Assembly: GCA_941918925.1 (NCBI GenBank) | Contig: OW799235.1 | Coordinates: 44,918,701 to 44,982,700 of the forward strand | DNA from: Phyto melanocephala | Lineage: Eukaryota; Arthropoda; Insecta; Diptera; Rhinophoridae | Length of the DNA stretch: 64,000 nucleotides | Direction of reading: 5' to 3' | Shown here: piece by piece, positions 9,650 to 22,515 of the stretch | Position numbering within the stretch: the first letter of the stretch is position 1 | How the letters are laid out: every line of letters begins with the position of its first letter | Position numbers and translations under genes: made by a program | The notes under the pieces: generated by a model | Seen by the model: only the letters and a program-made list of their open reading frames with translations | What the model was told of the DNA's origin: nothing | The model's database searches: none

Positions 9650-10505
9650 ATGAAAATTGAGGAGCTTAAAGTAGAACAACTCAAGAAGGAATTGAGTAAG
9701 CTGGCATTGTTGACAACAGGTAATAAAGTAGAATTGCAGAAGAGACTTCTAGATGAATTTAAGCGGCGTAATATTGACATTGATGGTTACGAGTTTGACG
9801 AAAAAGAAGAAATGGAAGTTTCCACTCGAGCAACCACAAACAACATGGATTTAAGTACAATGCTTGCAGCAATGATAGAAAAAATGGAACTTAACAGACA
9901 AAAATTATTAGCTGAAGTTAAAGCCAAAGTTCAAGAAAATTCTAGAGCTAATAATGAAAAATTATTAGCTGAAGTTAAATTAGAGGTTCAAGAAACTTCC
10001 AAAGCTAATAATGAAAAATATACCGAATAGAATTACGAGACAGAATTCAGAAAGTTAATGAGTCGTTACAAGATTTCGCAACGGAGATCGAGCGTTTGGT
10101 GCAGCAGGTGAAAATAACCCATTTTTGGATCAGTTTAAAATTGAAACGTTTGTAAATGGAATACGTGATCCAGAAATAAAGCACGCGTGCATACGTATCA
10201 ACGTATCATACGCTCTGACACAGGAGATCGCAAAATTACTATCTAAGCCGCAAATATGTAAGGTGAGAAATCTCGAAATTACTAGAGAAAAAGGCGGAGA
10301 TATAGTCACCGAAATAAAAAATGCAGTTATACAGGCGTTAGAGGAAAAGCAAGGCAAAGCCAGAGCCAAATGCTATAATTGTGGTAAAAGTGGACATTTT
10401 CAACGAAATTGCAAAGCACCAAGGAAGCGGGCTAGATCTGTTTCGCCAACTGGAAACAGCAAACGGGCAAACACGAAATCATCAAATGAGTCACCGTTAA
10501 ACTAA
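9650..10505 (+). pseudogene. Element A gag, unit 1 (broken)
   Basis: The natural start is likely the ATG at 9650, because the upstream open frame comes from the LTR and primer site. The N-terminus (MKIEELKVEQLKKELSKL and on) looks like a SAP-type helix-turn-helix. Coiled-coil repeats LLAEVKxxVQExS follow, then TAG at 10028. The frame resumes at about 10125 (QFKIETFVNGIRDPE) and continues to a CCHC zinc knuckle (CYNCGKSGHFQRNC) at about 10372-10413 and a basic tail ending 10505. The capsid middle is shortened and frames are shifted, so no full Gag can be made. Confidence 0.8.
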
Positions 10506-10573
10506 AACGAGCTAGCAATACGGGGCAAGAGCTAGCTCCAATAACCGAGGGCCCCACAATCTCCATATCAGTT

Positions 10574-13500
10574 ATGCAGCAGAAAAATAGCAACCTTACT
10601 GCTTGTGGGTATATTAATGGTCGAAGGCATATTTTTACCATAGACACAGGAGCATCGCAGTCTATTATCAGGCCCGATTTAGTAAAGAAAACAATCGAAC
10701 CGTTATGTGGCGTAAGTCTGCGAACAGCTACTGGGGAGCCTGCTACTGTTTATGGTAAAATAATCGTAAGTAACTATTGCCAACATAAGTGTCAATCATG
10801 TATTCATCGTTGCCGACATTGTGGACGAAGTAATCATCGGTGCAGATTTTATGATTAATCATGGCATTAATCTGCACATGGGGCAGAAGATAATGATTTG
10901 GTGGAATGTTGAAATACCCCTAGATGTTGGATATGAAAATAAGGTGCATGTAAGAAAACTAGTTGCTACAGAATATGAGAAAATACCACCACAGCCACAC
11001 AGGGAGCGTATAGAGGGAGATTGTGTGGACAACCGGTTGTGTGTGGTAGAACAAACAGATATAAAAAGTGACTTAATAAAAGCAAAAGCCCTTGTCAAAA
11101 CCAGCAATGCCGGAAGAGTCCCTGTAAGAGTGCTTAACCTTTCCGCCTGTGAAAAAGTCGTCAAGACAAAATCAGAATTAGGTCAATGTGCTAAAGCTGA
11201 GGCAATAACTAGTTGCGAAATGAAATCGGGTCCTGTCAGTATGTCAAACAAAGAGCAGGATATGCTAGCAGAATACGTAGAGAAGTGGGTTAAAGGATTA
11301 TCGCAGCCCGATAAAAATAAAGCAAAACAGCTACTCAGAAAACATGCATCCATCTTCGCTCTGAAAGGTCAACATCAAGGTAGAACAGCATTTGTGAAAC
11401 ATCAGATAAATAGCAGCGATGCAAGGCCTATAAAACAAGCTCCTAGAAGTATTCCTCTAGCGAAACGTAATGAAGTCAAAGAGCTTGTCAATGAAATGGA
11501 GCAGAATGGAGTAATAGAACCTTCTTCAAGTCCTTGGAGCTCACCGGTAGTTTTGGTTAAGAAGAAAGATGTCAGCACAAGATTTTGCGTCGACTATAGG
11601 AAACTGAATGACGTCACTAAGAAGGACAGTTATCCACTACCAAGGATAGATGACACTCTGGACACGCTAGCTGGAACAAAATGGTTCTCTACATTAGACC
11701 TGCAAAGTGGTTATTGGCAAGTAGAAATATCTGATAGAGATAAGGAGAAAACAGCTTTTAGTGCAAGTGACGGGCTATGGCAATTTAACGTGATGCCATT
11801 TGGACTATGTAACGCTCCAGCCACATTCGAGCGATTAATGGAACACGTATTAAGGGAACTTCATTGGAAGACATGCCTGGTGTATCTTGATGACATAATT
11901 GTCATGGGTAAAAGTTTTGACGATCACCTGAAAAATCTAGAAGAAGTTCTTAAACGAATATATGTGGCTGGACTTAAACTAAGCGCAAAGAAATGTGCAT
12001 TGTTCCAGAAAGAGGTTTTATACTTGGGGCATCGAGTCGCAGAGGATGGTATATCAACTGACAAAGATAAAGTTCAAGCTGTGAAGGACTGGCCTCGCCC
12101 GAAAAATCTGCATAAGTTACGTAGTTTTCTAGGCCTCTGTACCTACTACAGGCGACTTGTGCCGAATTTTGCGCGTCTCGCTGCAAGTCTACATGAGCTC
12201 ACCAAAAAGTCACGACCATTCCTGTGGGCTGAAGCACAATAAAAAGCATTCCAGAAGCTGAAGGAGTTGTTATACATAGAACCAGTTTTGACATATCCTA
12301 TCGCTGGAGAGAAATTTGTATTGGATAGCGATGCGAGTGGCTACGGGATAGGTGGTGTTCTTTCGCAGGTTGTCAACGGAACAGAAAGAGTCATAGGCTA
12401 CTACAGTCGGATACTCTCGAAGCCTGAAATAAGTTATTGTGTAACACGACGAGAGCTTCTGGCAGTTGTAGAGCGTGTAAAGCATTACCACAAATATTTG
12501 TATGGACAACACTTCGAACTAAGAACCGATCACTCTGCATTCAGATGGTTGCTACAATTTAAACAACCGGAAGGACAGCTAGCCCGTTGGATTTAACGTC
12601 CCTAGAACTACGATTTCAGTATTGAGCACAGAAAGGACACCAAACACGGAAATACAGATGCACTCTCCGGAAGACCGTGCAGATTAGAGTGCAAACATTG
12701 TGCAAAATCTGAAGGAAAAGAATGTGTCGTTGACGTTCGACTTACACATATAGAGACAAGTGAACTGGTCAGCGGCGCAAAGAGATGATCCCATACTGGC
12801 AAAAATTATGTCAGCAAAGGAGGAATATAAAAGGCCAACCCGTAACCAAATATCAGTGGAAAGTCCACTGATGAAATTATACTGGGCGCTATGGAATAGT
12901 TTGCAGGTTATTAACGGATGCTTTTATCGCAACTGGAAAAGTACTGATGGAAAATCGACAACAAATCTGATTGTGGTGCCATCCTCTAAAGTCAAAGAGG
13001 TATTGAAGGAGTTTCATAATGGTTCAAGCGGTGGTCATCTTGGTGTAACGAAAACCATAGAAAAGGTAAAGCAACATTTCTATTGGGTTAGATGCCAACA
13101 ATCTGTAGCTGATTGGATAGCAAATTGCGCACAATGTATCGCAGCCAAGGGCCCAGTAAGAAGGAGTCGAGGAGCGCTGCGGCAGTACAATTCAGGTGCT
13201 TCCGCTTGAGCTACATTCTGATCAGGGAAGAAATTTTGAATCTGCGATATTCCAGGAAATGTGCAAACTATACGGTATCCAAAAACGAGGACTACGCCAC
13301 TGCATCCACAATCTGACGGCATGGTCGAGAGATTTAACAGCACGTTGGAGGAACACTTAAGAAAAGTGGTCAGTGCACACCAAAGGGACTGGGACGAGCA
13401 CATAAAAAAATTTCTGTTGGCATACAGGTTAGCCGTTCATGACTCTACCTCCCGAACACCTGCAAAAATTATGTTTGGAACCGAGCTGAAACTGTCAGGT

Positions 13501-13857
13501 GATCTAGAATTCGGTATTAATCCCTCGACAATAGATGAGCACAAAGAAGACACTTAAAGGGGACAAAAAGATCTCGACGAAATTCATGAATTCGTTCGTG
13601 GCCGAACAAAAATGACCAGCGACAAGATGAAGGCCAGATATGACCGAGCAGCAAATTCTGAAGGTTTTAATAAGGGTCAGCTAGTTCTACTATATAATCC
13701 ACAACGGAAAAAAGGACTGTCTCCTAAATTGCAAACTCATTGGGATGGGCCGTATAAGGTGATAAAAAGAATAAATGATGTCGTGTATAGTATACAGAAG
13801 TACAATAGCCCAAGATCAAAGTTGAAAGTGGTTCATCTCGATAATAAAAGTGTATAA
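10574..13857 (+). pseudogene. Element A pol, unit 1 (broken)
   Basis: The order is that of Ty3/gypsy. Protease (IDTGASQS) sits at 10574-10858. After a frameshift, RT occupies 10821-12242 with YLDDIIV, ending in a TAA at 12240. RNase H is at 12267-12596 (DSDASGYGIG) with another stop. The integrase zinc-binding HHCC region is at 12760-13209, followed by HSDQGRNF and MVERFNSTLEEH in two frames to 13557. The C-terminal domain is at 13612-13841. Between the CxxC of the zinc domain and HSDQG the first catalytic Asp segment of integrase is missing. The 3' end runs into LTR sequence at about 13841, losing the last ~19 codons. Confidence 0.85.
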
Positions 13858-15472
13858 CAATAAGTGAGATAAGTAAAGTGCTATAAAACAATATCTGAGT
13901 GTGTTTAAGTAAATAAAGTGCTCTTAATTTTATAACAAATTTCAAGTGTTTTTTTTTATTGCAATAAAAGAACTCAAGGAGTTATTTAACTCTTTGAGCC
14001 ACGGTTTTACATATATAACTTAAAAAATAAAACACTTGTATTGTTAGTTTAATTAAGGCTTATTTATTATAAAAAACAAGAAAAAATAGAATTAGGTCTT
14101 CAGTACTTTGCGTAATAGGGTGGTTAGTAAAGTAACCACCGTGGCAGTTGGCATAAAAAAATTAACAAGAAAAGTTAAGTATTTTTAGTCAAATAGTATA
14201 AAAAAATTTTTTTTTGTGAAAATCTGGGCAAAATTACGGCATTTGATCAGGATCGAAATTGTACTCGTAAGATCGAGTTCGGTGTGCTTTAGATATAGAG
14301 ATTCTAATAAGAATTTTAAAATTTCGATCACGTTCGAATACCATAAACCATATAAACAGGTTTTATTTTTGCGTATGCAAATAGAAAGTTTACATGTTCT
14401 GCATTACCATATAGTACGCGCTGGATTTTTTTTAGTGCTGCATCTTGCACATTTTCGTAAAAAGGATCGCTCTAATGTTTATAATTATCTTTATTGTGAA
14501 AATTAAAATTGCAGATACTTTCCCCATTAGAATATATATCTTCAAACAAAATATTTTCGGTATCACTTTCATTGAGTACTCGCGACAACCTTACAATATA
14601 AAAAAAACTATGTAGAAAAACTCATTATATAAAACTTAATATAGTCACAGTGGTTAGTATTCTAACCACCATATTACTTACGTCATTTATCGACAAATAC
14701 ACTACATAAAATATTGATGTTATCACAAACTAACAACACAAGTACTAGATAATAAAGTAACACTAAACTTGCTAAATAATAAACACTCTAAGCATTTTTA
14801 TTGAACTAAAGAAAGTCCCGATACAAAAACAATGGATTGCCAAATTTTTAAATAAATATACCAAAGTAACCAGCGCACCCTAATGCAAAAATTTTTTACC
14901 AAACGATAAAAGATCACTTTTAAAAAACGTAACTACCCAGCAAAAAAATCTATGACAAAAAAGTGGATTTGCAGGGGTTCAACTGGTGACGAATTGATTA
15001 AATTTAGGTGAAAACACTTATGATTTTAACATTAGCGTGTCATTGGAGATCATGTGTTTACATGAATACATTAATAAACTGCACTTCATTCTAAGTACAT
15101 ATTTAGAACTCATGCATATTTGATGAGAAGCATCGGATGTTTCATGAGTTGAATTTGTTTGTTTGCATGAATTGTTTGAGATATTTAGCATGGTGTTACA
15201 TTCATTTTTAAACACATCAATTATGAAAAATTATTTCACATTTAGGAAGTCATTTAGAATGAATGCTTTTACACAATTGATTTAGAAGTCTTGAAAATGT
15301 AATTCGCTTTGCACTACTTCTAATTTTTTTTGCTGGGTATTTAAGACTTTTCCAATAGATAGTGTCAAAGCATGTTTTAAAATGTCAAAAATAAGTGGCT
15401 AGAAAACTGACCACCAAACCTGAAAGAGTTAAAGTAAGTAAGCTAACGTTTATAAAAGGCATAAACGTAACA
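13842..15472 (+). repeat. Junction LTR 1 (5'-deleted) with insert copy 2
   Basis: Pol sequence (..gttcatctcga) passes directly into LTR sequence (taataaaagtgt..) that matches position 7981 of the first LTR. About 355 bp of U3 with the TATA box and the pol end (present at 39548-39616) are missing. The two joined parents share only GA at the breakpoint. The LTR ends GTAACA at 15472. Confidence 0.85.
13990..15428. mobile_element. piggyBac-type insert, copy 2
   Basis: Same ends and TTAA flanks as the insert at 8128-9563 (TTAA at 13986-13989 and 15429-15432), with a few substitutions and small indels. It was carried along by the tandem amplification and is not an independent insertion. Confidence 0.75.
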
Positions 15473-15514
15473 ACTGGTGTCAGAAGTGGGATTGCATTAA
15501 AAAAAAAAAAAGAA

Positions 15515-16370
15515 ATGAAATTTGAGGAGCTTAAAGTAGAACAACTCAAGAAGGAATTGAGTAAGCTGGCATTGTTGACAACAGGTAATAAAGTAGAATT
15601 GCAGAAGAGACTTCTAGATGAATTTAAGCGGCGTAATATTGACATTGATGGTTACGAGTTTGACGAAAAAGAAGAAATGGAAGTTTCCACTCGAGCAACC
15701 ACAAACAACATGGATTTAAGTACAATGCTTGCAGCAATGATAGAAAAAATGGAACTTAACAGACAAAAATTATTAGCTGAAGTTAAAGCCAAAGTTCAAG
15801 AAAATTCTAGAGCTAATAATGAAAAATTATTAGCTGAAGTTAAATTAGAGGTTCAAGAAACTTCCAAAGCTAATAATGAAAAATATACCGAATAGAATTA
15901 CGAGACAGAATTCAGAAAGTTAATGAGTCGTTACAAGATTTCGCAACGGAGATCGAGCGTTTGGTGCAGCAGGTGAAAATAACCCATTTTTGGACTAGTT
16001 TAAAATTGAAACGTTTGTAAATGGAATACGTGATCCAGAAATAAAGCACGCGTGCATACGTATCAACGTATCATACGCTCTGACACAGGAGATCGCAAAA
16101 TTACTATCTAAGCCGCAAATATGTAAGGTGAGAAATCTCGAAATTACTAGAGAAAAAGGCGGAGATATAGTCACCGAAATAAAAAATGCAGTTATACAGG
16201 CGTTAGAGGAAAAGCAAGGCAAAGCCAGAGCCAAATGCTATAATTGTGGTAAAAGTGGACATTTTCAACGAAATTGCAAAGCACCAAGGAAGCGGGCTAG
16301 ATCTGTTTCGCCAACTGGAAACAGCAAACGGGCAAACACGAAATCATCAAATGAGTCACCGTTAAACTAA
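15515..16370 (+). pseudogene. Element A gag, unit 2 (broken)
   Basis: Same layout and lesions as unit 1: SAP-like N-terminus, TAG at 15893, later frame with the CCHC knuckle ending at 16370. It differs from unit 1 by Ile3 to Phe, a change shared with unit 3. A further difference near 15995 (ttggactag for ttggatcag) adds a stop in the resumed frame, so the readable part restarts at 16128. Confidence 0.8.
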
Positions 16371-16438
16371 AACGAGCTAGCAATACGGGGCAAGAGCTAG
16401 CTCCAATAACCGAGGGCCCCACAATCTCCATATCAGTT

Positions 16439-19400
16439 ATGCAGCAGAAAAATAGCAACCTTACTGCTTGTGGGTATATTAATGGTCGAAGGCATATTTT
16501 TACCATAGACACAGGAGCATCGCAGTCTATTATCAGGCCCGATTTAGTAAAGAAAACAATCGAACCGTTATGTGGCGTAAGTCTGCGAACAGCTACTGGG
16601 GAGCCTGCTACTGTTTATGGTAAAATAATCGTAAGTAACTATTGCCAACATAAGTGTCAATCATGTATTCATCGTTGCCGACATTGTGGACGAAGTAATC
16701 ATCGGTGCAGATTTTATGATTAATCATGGCATTAATCTGCACATGGGGCAGAAGATAATGATTTGGTGGAATGTTGAAATACCCCTAGATGTTGGATATG
16801 AAAATAAGGTGCATGTAAGAAAACTAGTTGCTACAGAATATGAGAAAATACCACCACAGCCACACAGGGCGCGTATAGAGGGAGATTGTGTGGACAACCG
16901 GTTGTGTGTGGTAGAACAAACAGATATAAAAAGTGACTTAATAAAAGCAAAAGCCCTTGTCAAAACCAGCAATGCCGGAAGAGTCCCTGTAAGAGTGCTT
17001 AACCTTTCCGCCTGTGAAAAAGTCGTCAAGACAAAATCCGAATTAGGTCAATGTGCTAAAGCTGAGGCAATAACTAGTTGCGAAATGAAATCGGGTCCTG
17101 TCAGTATGTCAAACAAAGAGCAGGATATGCTAGCAGAATACGTAGAGAAGTGGGTTAAAGGATTATCGCAGCCCGATAAAAATAAAGCAAAACAGCTACT
17201 CAGAAAACATGCATCCATCTTCGCTCTGAAAGGTCAACATCAAGGTAGAACAGCATTTGTGAAACATCAGATAAATACCAGCGATGCAAGGCCTATAAAA
17301 CAAGCTCCTAGAAGTATTCCTCTAGCGAAACGTAATGAAGTCAAAGAGCTTGTCAATGAAATGGAGCAGAATGGAGTAATAGAACCTTCTTCAAGTCCTT
17401 GGAGCTCACCGGTAGTTTTGGTTAAAAAGAAAGATGTCAGCACAAGATTTTGCGTCGACTATAGGAAACTGAATGACGTCACTAAGAAGGACAGTTATCC
17501 ACTACCAAGGATAGATGACACTCTGGACACGCTAGCTGGAACAAAATGGTTCTCTACATTAGACCTGCAAAGTGGTTATTGGCAAGTAGAAATATCTGAT
17601 AGAGATAAGGAGAAAACAGCTTTTAGTGCAAGTGACGGGCTATGGCAATTTAACGTGATGCCATTTGGACTATGTAACGCTCCAGCCACATTCGAGCGAT
17701 TAATGGAACACGTATTAAGGGAACTTCATTGGAAGACATGCCTGGTGTATCTTGATGACATAATTGTCATGGGTAAAAGTTTTGACGATCACCTGAAAAA
17801 TCTAGAAGAAGTTCTTAAACGAATATATGTGGCTGGACTTAAACTAAGCGCAAAGAAATGTGCATTGTTCCAGAAAGAGGTTTTATACTTGGGGCATCGA
17901 GTCGCAGAGGATGGTATATCAACTGACAAAGATAAAGTTCAAGCTGTGAAGGACTGGCCTCGCCCGAAAAATCTGCATAAGTTACGTAGTTTTCTAGGCC
18001 TCTGTACCTACTACAGGCGACTTGTGCCGAATTTTGCGCGTCTCGCTGCAAGTCTACATGAGCTCACCAAAAAGTCACGACCATTCCTGTGGGCTGAAGC
18101 ACAATAAAAAGCATTCCAGAAGCTGAAGGAGTTGTTATACATAGAACCAGTTTTGACATATCCTATCGCTGGAGAGAAATTTGTATTGGATAGCGATGCG
18201 AGTGGCTACGGGATAGGTGGTGTTCTTTCGCAGGTTGTCAACGGAACAGAAAGAGTCATAGGCTACTACAGTCGGATACTCTCGAAGCCTGAAATAAGTT
18301 ATTGTGTAACACGACGAGAGCTTCTGGCAGTTGTAGAGCGTGTAAAGCATTACCACAAATATTTGTATGGACAACACTTCGAACTAAGAACCGATCACTC
18401 TGCATTCAGATGGTTGCTACAATTTAAACAACCGGAAGGACAGCTAGCCCGTTGGATTTAACGTCCCTAGAACTACGATTTCAGTATTGAGCACAGAAAG
18501 GACACCAAACATGGAAATACAGATGCACTCTCCGGAAGACCGTGCAGATTAGAGTGCAAACATTGTGCAAAATCTGAAGGAAAAGAATGTGTCGTTGACG
18601 TTCGACTTACACATATAGAGACAAGTGAACTGGTCAGCGGCGCAAAGAGATGATCCCATACTGGCAAAAATTATGTCAGCAAAGGAGGAATATAAAAGGC
18701 CAACCCGTAACCAAATATCAGTGGAAAGTCCACTGATGAAATTATACTGGGCGCTATGGAATAGTTTGCAGGTTATTAACGGATGCTTTTATCGCAACTG
18801 GAAAAGTACTGATGGAAAATCGACAACAAATCTGATTGTGGTGCCATCCTCTAAAGTCAAAGAGGTATTGAAGGAGTTTCATAATGGTTCAAGCGGTGGT
18901 CATCTTGGTGTAACGAAAACCATAGAAAAGGTAAAGCAACATTTCTATTGGGTTAGATGCCAACAATCTGTAGCTGATTGGATAGCAAATTGCGCACAAT
19001 GTATCGCAGCCAAGGGCCCAGTAAGAAGGAGTCGAGGAGCGCTGCGGCAGTACAATTCAGGTGCTTCCGCTTGAGCTACATTCTGATCAGGGAAGAAATT
19101 TTGAATCTGCGATATTCCAGGAAATGTGCAAACTATACCGTATCCAAAAACGAGGACTACGCCACTGCATCCACAATCTGACGGCATGGTCGAGAGATTT
19201 AACAGCACGTTGGAGGAACACTTAAGAAAAGTGGTCAGTGCACACCAAAGGGACTGGGACGAGCACATAAAAAAATTTCTGTTGGCATACAGGTTAGCCG
19301 TTCATGACTCTACCTCCCGAACACCTGCAAAAATTATGTTTGGAACCGAGCTGAAACTGTCAGGTGATCTAGAATTCGGTATTAATCCCTCGACAATAGA

Positions 19401-19722
19401 TGAGCACAAAGAAGACACTTAAAGGGGACAAAAAGATCTCGACGAAATTCATGAATTCGTTCGTGGCCGAACAAAAATGACCAGCGACAAGATGAAGGCC
19501 AGATATGACCGAGCAGCAAATTCTGAAGGTTTTAATAAGGGTCAGCTAGTTCTACTATATAATCCACAACGGAAAAAAGGACTGTCTCCTAAATTGCAAA
19601 CTCATTGGGATGGGCCGTATAAGGTGATAAAAAGAATAAATGATGTCGTGTATAGTATACAGAAGTACAATAGCCCAAGATCAAAGATGAAAGTGGTTCA
19701 TCTCGATAATAAAAGTGTATAA
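16439..19722 (+). pseudogene. Element A pol, unit 2 (broken)
   Basis: Nearly identical to unit 1. Protease is at 16439-16723, RT at 16686-18107 with YLDDIIV, RNase H at 18132-18461, integrase pieces at 18625-19074, 19126-19422 and 19477-19706. It shares the RT-end TAA, the RNase H-end stop, the integrase core deletion and the junction into LTR sequence at about 19706. Small differences (for example Ser to Thr in the QINxSDAR segment) show it is a separate copy. Confidence 0.85.
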
Positions 19723-21337
19723 CAATAAGTGAGATAAGTAAAGTGCTATAAAACAATATCTGAGTGTGTTTAAGTAAATAAAGTGCTCTTAATTTTATAA
19801 CAAATTTCAAGTGTTTTTTTTTATTGCAATAAAAGAACTCAAGGAGTTATTTAACTCTTTGAGCCACGGTTTTACATATATAACTTAAAAAATAAAACAC
19901 TTGTATTGTTAGTTTAATTAAGGCTTATTTATTATAAAAAACAAGAAAAAATAGAATTAGGTCTTCAGTACTTTGCGTAATAGGGTGGTTAGTAAAGTAA
20001 CCACCGTGGCAGTTGGCATAAAAAAATTAACAAGAAAAGTTAAGTATTTTTAGTCAAATAGTATAAAAAAAATTTTTTTTTTGAAAATCTGGGCAAAATT
20101 ACGCCATTTGATCACGATCGAAATTGTACTCGTAAGATCGAGTTCGGTGTGCTTTAGATATAGAGATTCTAATAAGAGTTTTAAAATTTCGATCACGTTC
20201 GAATACCATAAACCATATAAACAGGTTTTATTTTTGCGTATGCAAATAGAAAGTTTACATGTTCTGCATTACCATATAGTACGCGCTGGATTTTTTTTAG
20301 TGCTGCATCTTGCACATTTTCGTAAAAAGGATCGCTCTAATGTTTATAATTATCTTTATTGTGAAAATTAAAATTGCAGATACTTTCCCCATTAGAATAT
20401 ATATCTTCAAACAAAATATTTTCGGTATCACTTTCATTGAGTACTCGCGACAACCTTACAATATAAAAAAAACTATGTAGAAAAACTCATTATATAAAAC
20501 TTAATATAGTCACAGTGGTTAGTATTCTAACCACCATATTACTTACGTCATTTATCGACAAATACACTACATAAAATATTGATGTTATCACAAACTAACA
20601 ACACAAGTACTAGATAATAAAGTAACACTAAACTTGCTAAATAATAAACACTCTAAGCATTTTTATTGAACTAAAGAAAGTCCCGATACAAAAACAATGG
20701 ATTGCCAAATTTTTAAATAAATATACCAAAGTAACCAGCGCACCCTAATGCAAAAATTTTTTACCAAACGATAAAAGATCACTTTTAAAAAACGTAACTA
20801 CCCAGCAAAAAAATCTATGACAAAAAAGTGGATTTGCAGGGGTTCAACTGGTGACGAATTGATTAAATTTAGGTGAAAACACTTATGATTTTAACATTAG
20901 CGTGTCATTGGAGATCATGTGTTTACATGAATACATTAATAAACTGCACTTCATTCTAAGTACATATTTAGAACTCATGCATATTTGATGAGAAGCATCG
21001 GATGTTTCATGAGTTGAATTTGTTTGTTTGCATGAATTGTTTGAGATATTTAGCATGGTGTTACATTCATTTTTAAACACATCAATTATGAAAAATTATT
21101 TCACATTTAGGAAGTCATTTAGAATGAATGCTTTTACACAATTGATTTAGAAGTCTTGAAAATGTAATTCGCTTTGCACTACTTCTAATTTTTTTTGCTG
21201 GGTATTTAAGACTTTTCCAATAGATAGTGTCAAAGCATGTTTTAAAATGTCAAAAATAAGTGGCTAGAAAACTGACCACCAAACCTGAAAGAGTTAAAGT
21301 AAGTAAGCTAACGTTTATAAAAGGCATAAACGTAACA
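19707..21337 (+). repeat. Junction LTR 2 (5'-deleted) with insert copy 3
   Basis: Same breakpoint as junction 1, 5,865 bp downstream, again without U3 and TATA box. It is more similar to junction 1 than to the outer 5' LTR (shared aaggagttatttaac before the TTAA). It ends GTAACA at 21337 with the primer site at 21340. Confidence 0.85.
19855..21293. mobile_element. piggyBac-type insert, copy 3
   Basis: TTAA at 19851-19854 and 21294-21297, same ends as copies 1 and 2. Part of the amplified unit. Confidence 0.75.
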
Positions 21338-21379
21338 ACTGGTGTCAGAAGTGGGATTGCATTAAAAAAAAAAAAAGAA

Positions 21380-21917
21380 ATGAAATTTGAGGAGCTTAAA
21401 GTAGAACAACTCAAGAAGGAATTGAGTAAGCTGGCATTGTTGACAACAGGTAATAAAGTAGAATTGCAGAAGAGACTTCTAGATGAATTTAAGCGGCGTA
21501 ATATTGACATTGATGGTTACGAGTTTGACGAAAAAGAAGAAATGGAAGTTTCCACTCGAGCAACCACAAACAACATGGATTTAAGTACAATGCTTGCAGC
21601 AATGATAGAAAAAATGGAACTTAACAGACAAAAATTATTAGCTGAAGTTAAAGCCAAAGTTCAAGAAAATTCTAGAGCTAATAATGAAAAATTATTAGCT
21701 GAAGTTAAATTAGAGGTTCAAGAAACTTCCAAAGCTAATAATGAAAAATATACCGAATAGAATTACGAGACAGAATTCAGAAAGTTAATGAGTCGTTACA
21801 AGATTTCGCAACGGAGATCGAGCGTTTGGTGCAGCAGGTGAAAATAACCCATTTTTGGATCAGTTTAAAATTGAAACGTTTGTAAATGGAATACGTGATC
21901 CAGAAATAAAGCACGCG
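21380..21917 (+). pseudogene. Element A gag, unit 3, left part (interrupted)
   Basis: The SAP-like N-terminus and coiled-coil region are identical in protein sequence to unit 2, with TAG at 21758. The later frame (QFKIETFVNGIRDPEIKHA) is cut at 21917 by the errantivirus array after the target CGCG (21914-21917). It resumes at 35890. Confidence 0.85.
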
Positions 21918-22515
21918 ATTTATATAACCGGATTCGATTTTAATTAAAAATAAAAAAACCGTTTATTCTTTTCTGTTACGACAAAAATTATCTTTATTTA
22001 AAAACACTTGACTTAAACACTTCATGGGGAAACTAAGACTGACTCTTACAATTCTATTTTTCTTGTTTATACTGTTATTATTTTTATTATCCATTGTATT
22101 AGCATAATTTTGATTGGTTAAAATTATTAAAGTCAATAAATTGCCAACTTGCAGTTTATTGATTTGTAATTCTCTGTTTAATTTATTTGTCGAAAACAAT
22201 TCTTACGAAAAATGTCTGGAATTAAATGAACTCTTATTGGAGCGGAAGCGCATTATTGTTAAATTTGCTGATACAATAGATTTACATATAATTTATTAAA
22301 CAAATTATTATTTTAATTTTGGCTGTTGCAATTCTTGGAATTGCGACCGAAAAATAGGTCTGATTTATAAATTTTGTTTTAATTTCTTTAAACAAACAGG
22401 AAATGAGTTTTACATTACTTTTCATTACTTATTTATATTTTGTATTTTATTTAAAAAATCATCTATAGGGTCATTTCGTATATATGTGTGTATAGAGGGA
22501 TTTGTATATGTAACT
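21918..22515 (-). repeat. Errantivirus LTR, left (3' LTR of unit 1)
   Basis: 598 bp, minus orientation. It reads from AGTTAC at 22515 down to ATAAAT at 21918, next to CGCG. It carries the 33-bp AT-rich segment that the middle LTR lacks. The env frame ends inside it. Confidence 0.85.
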
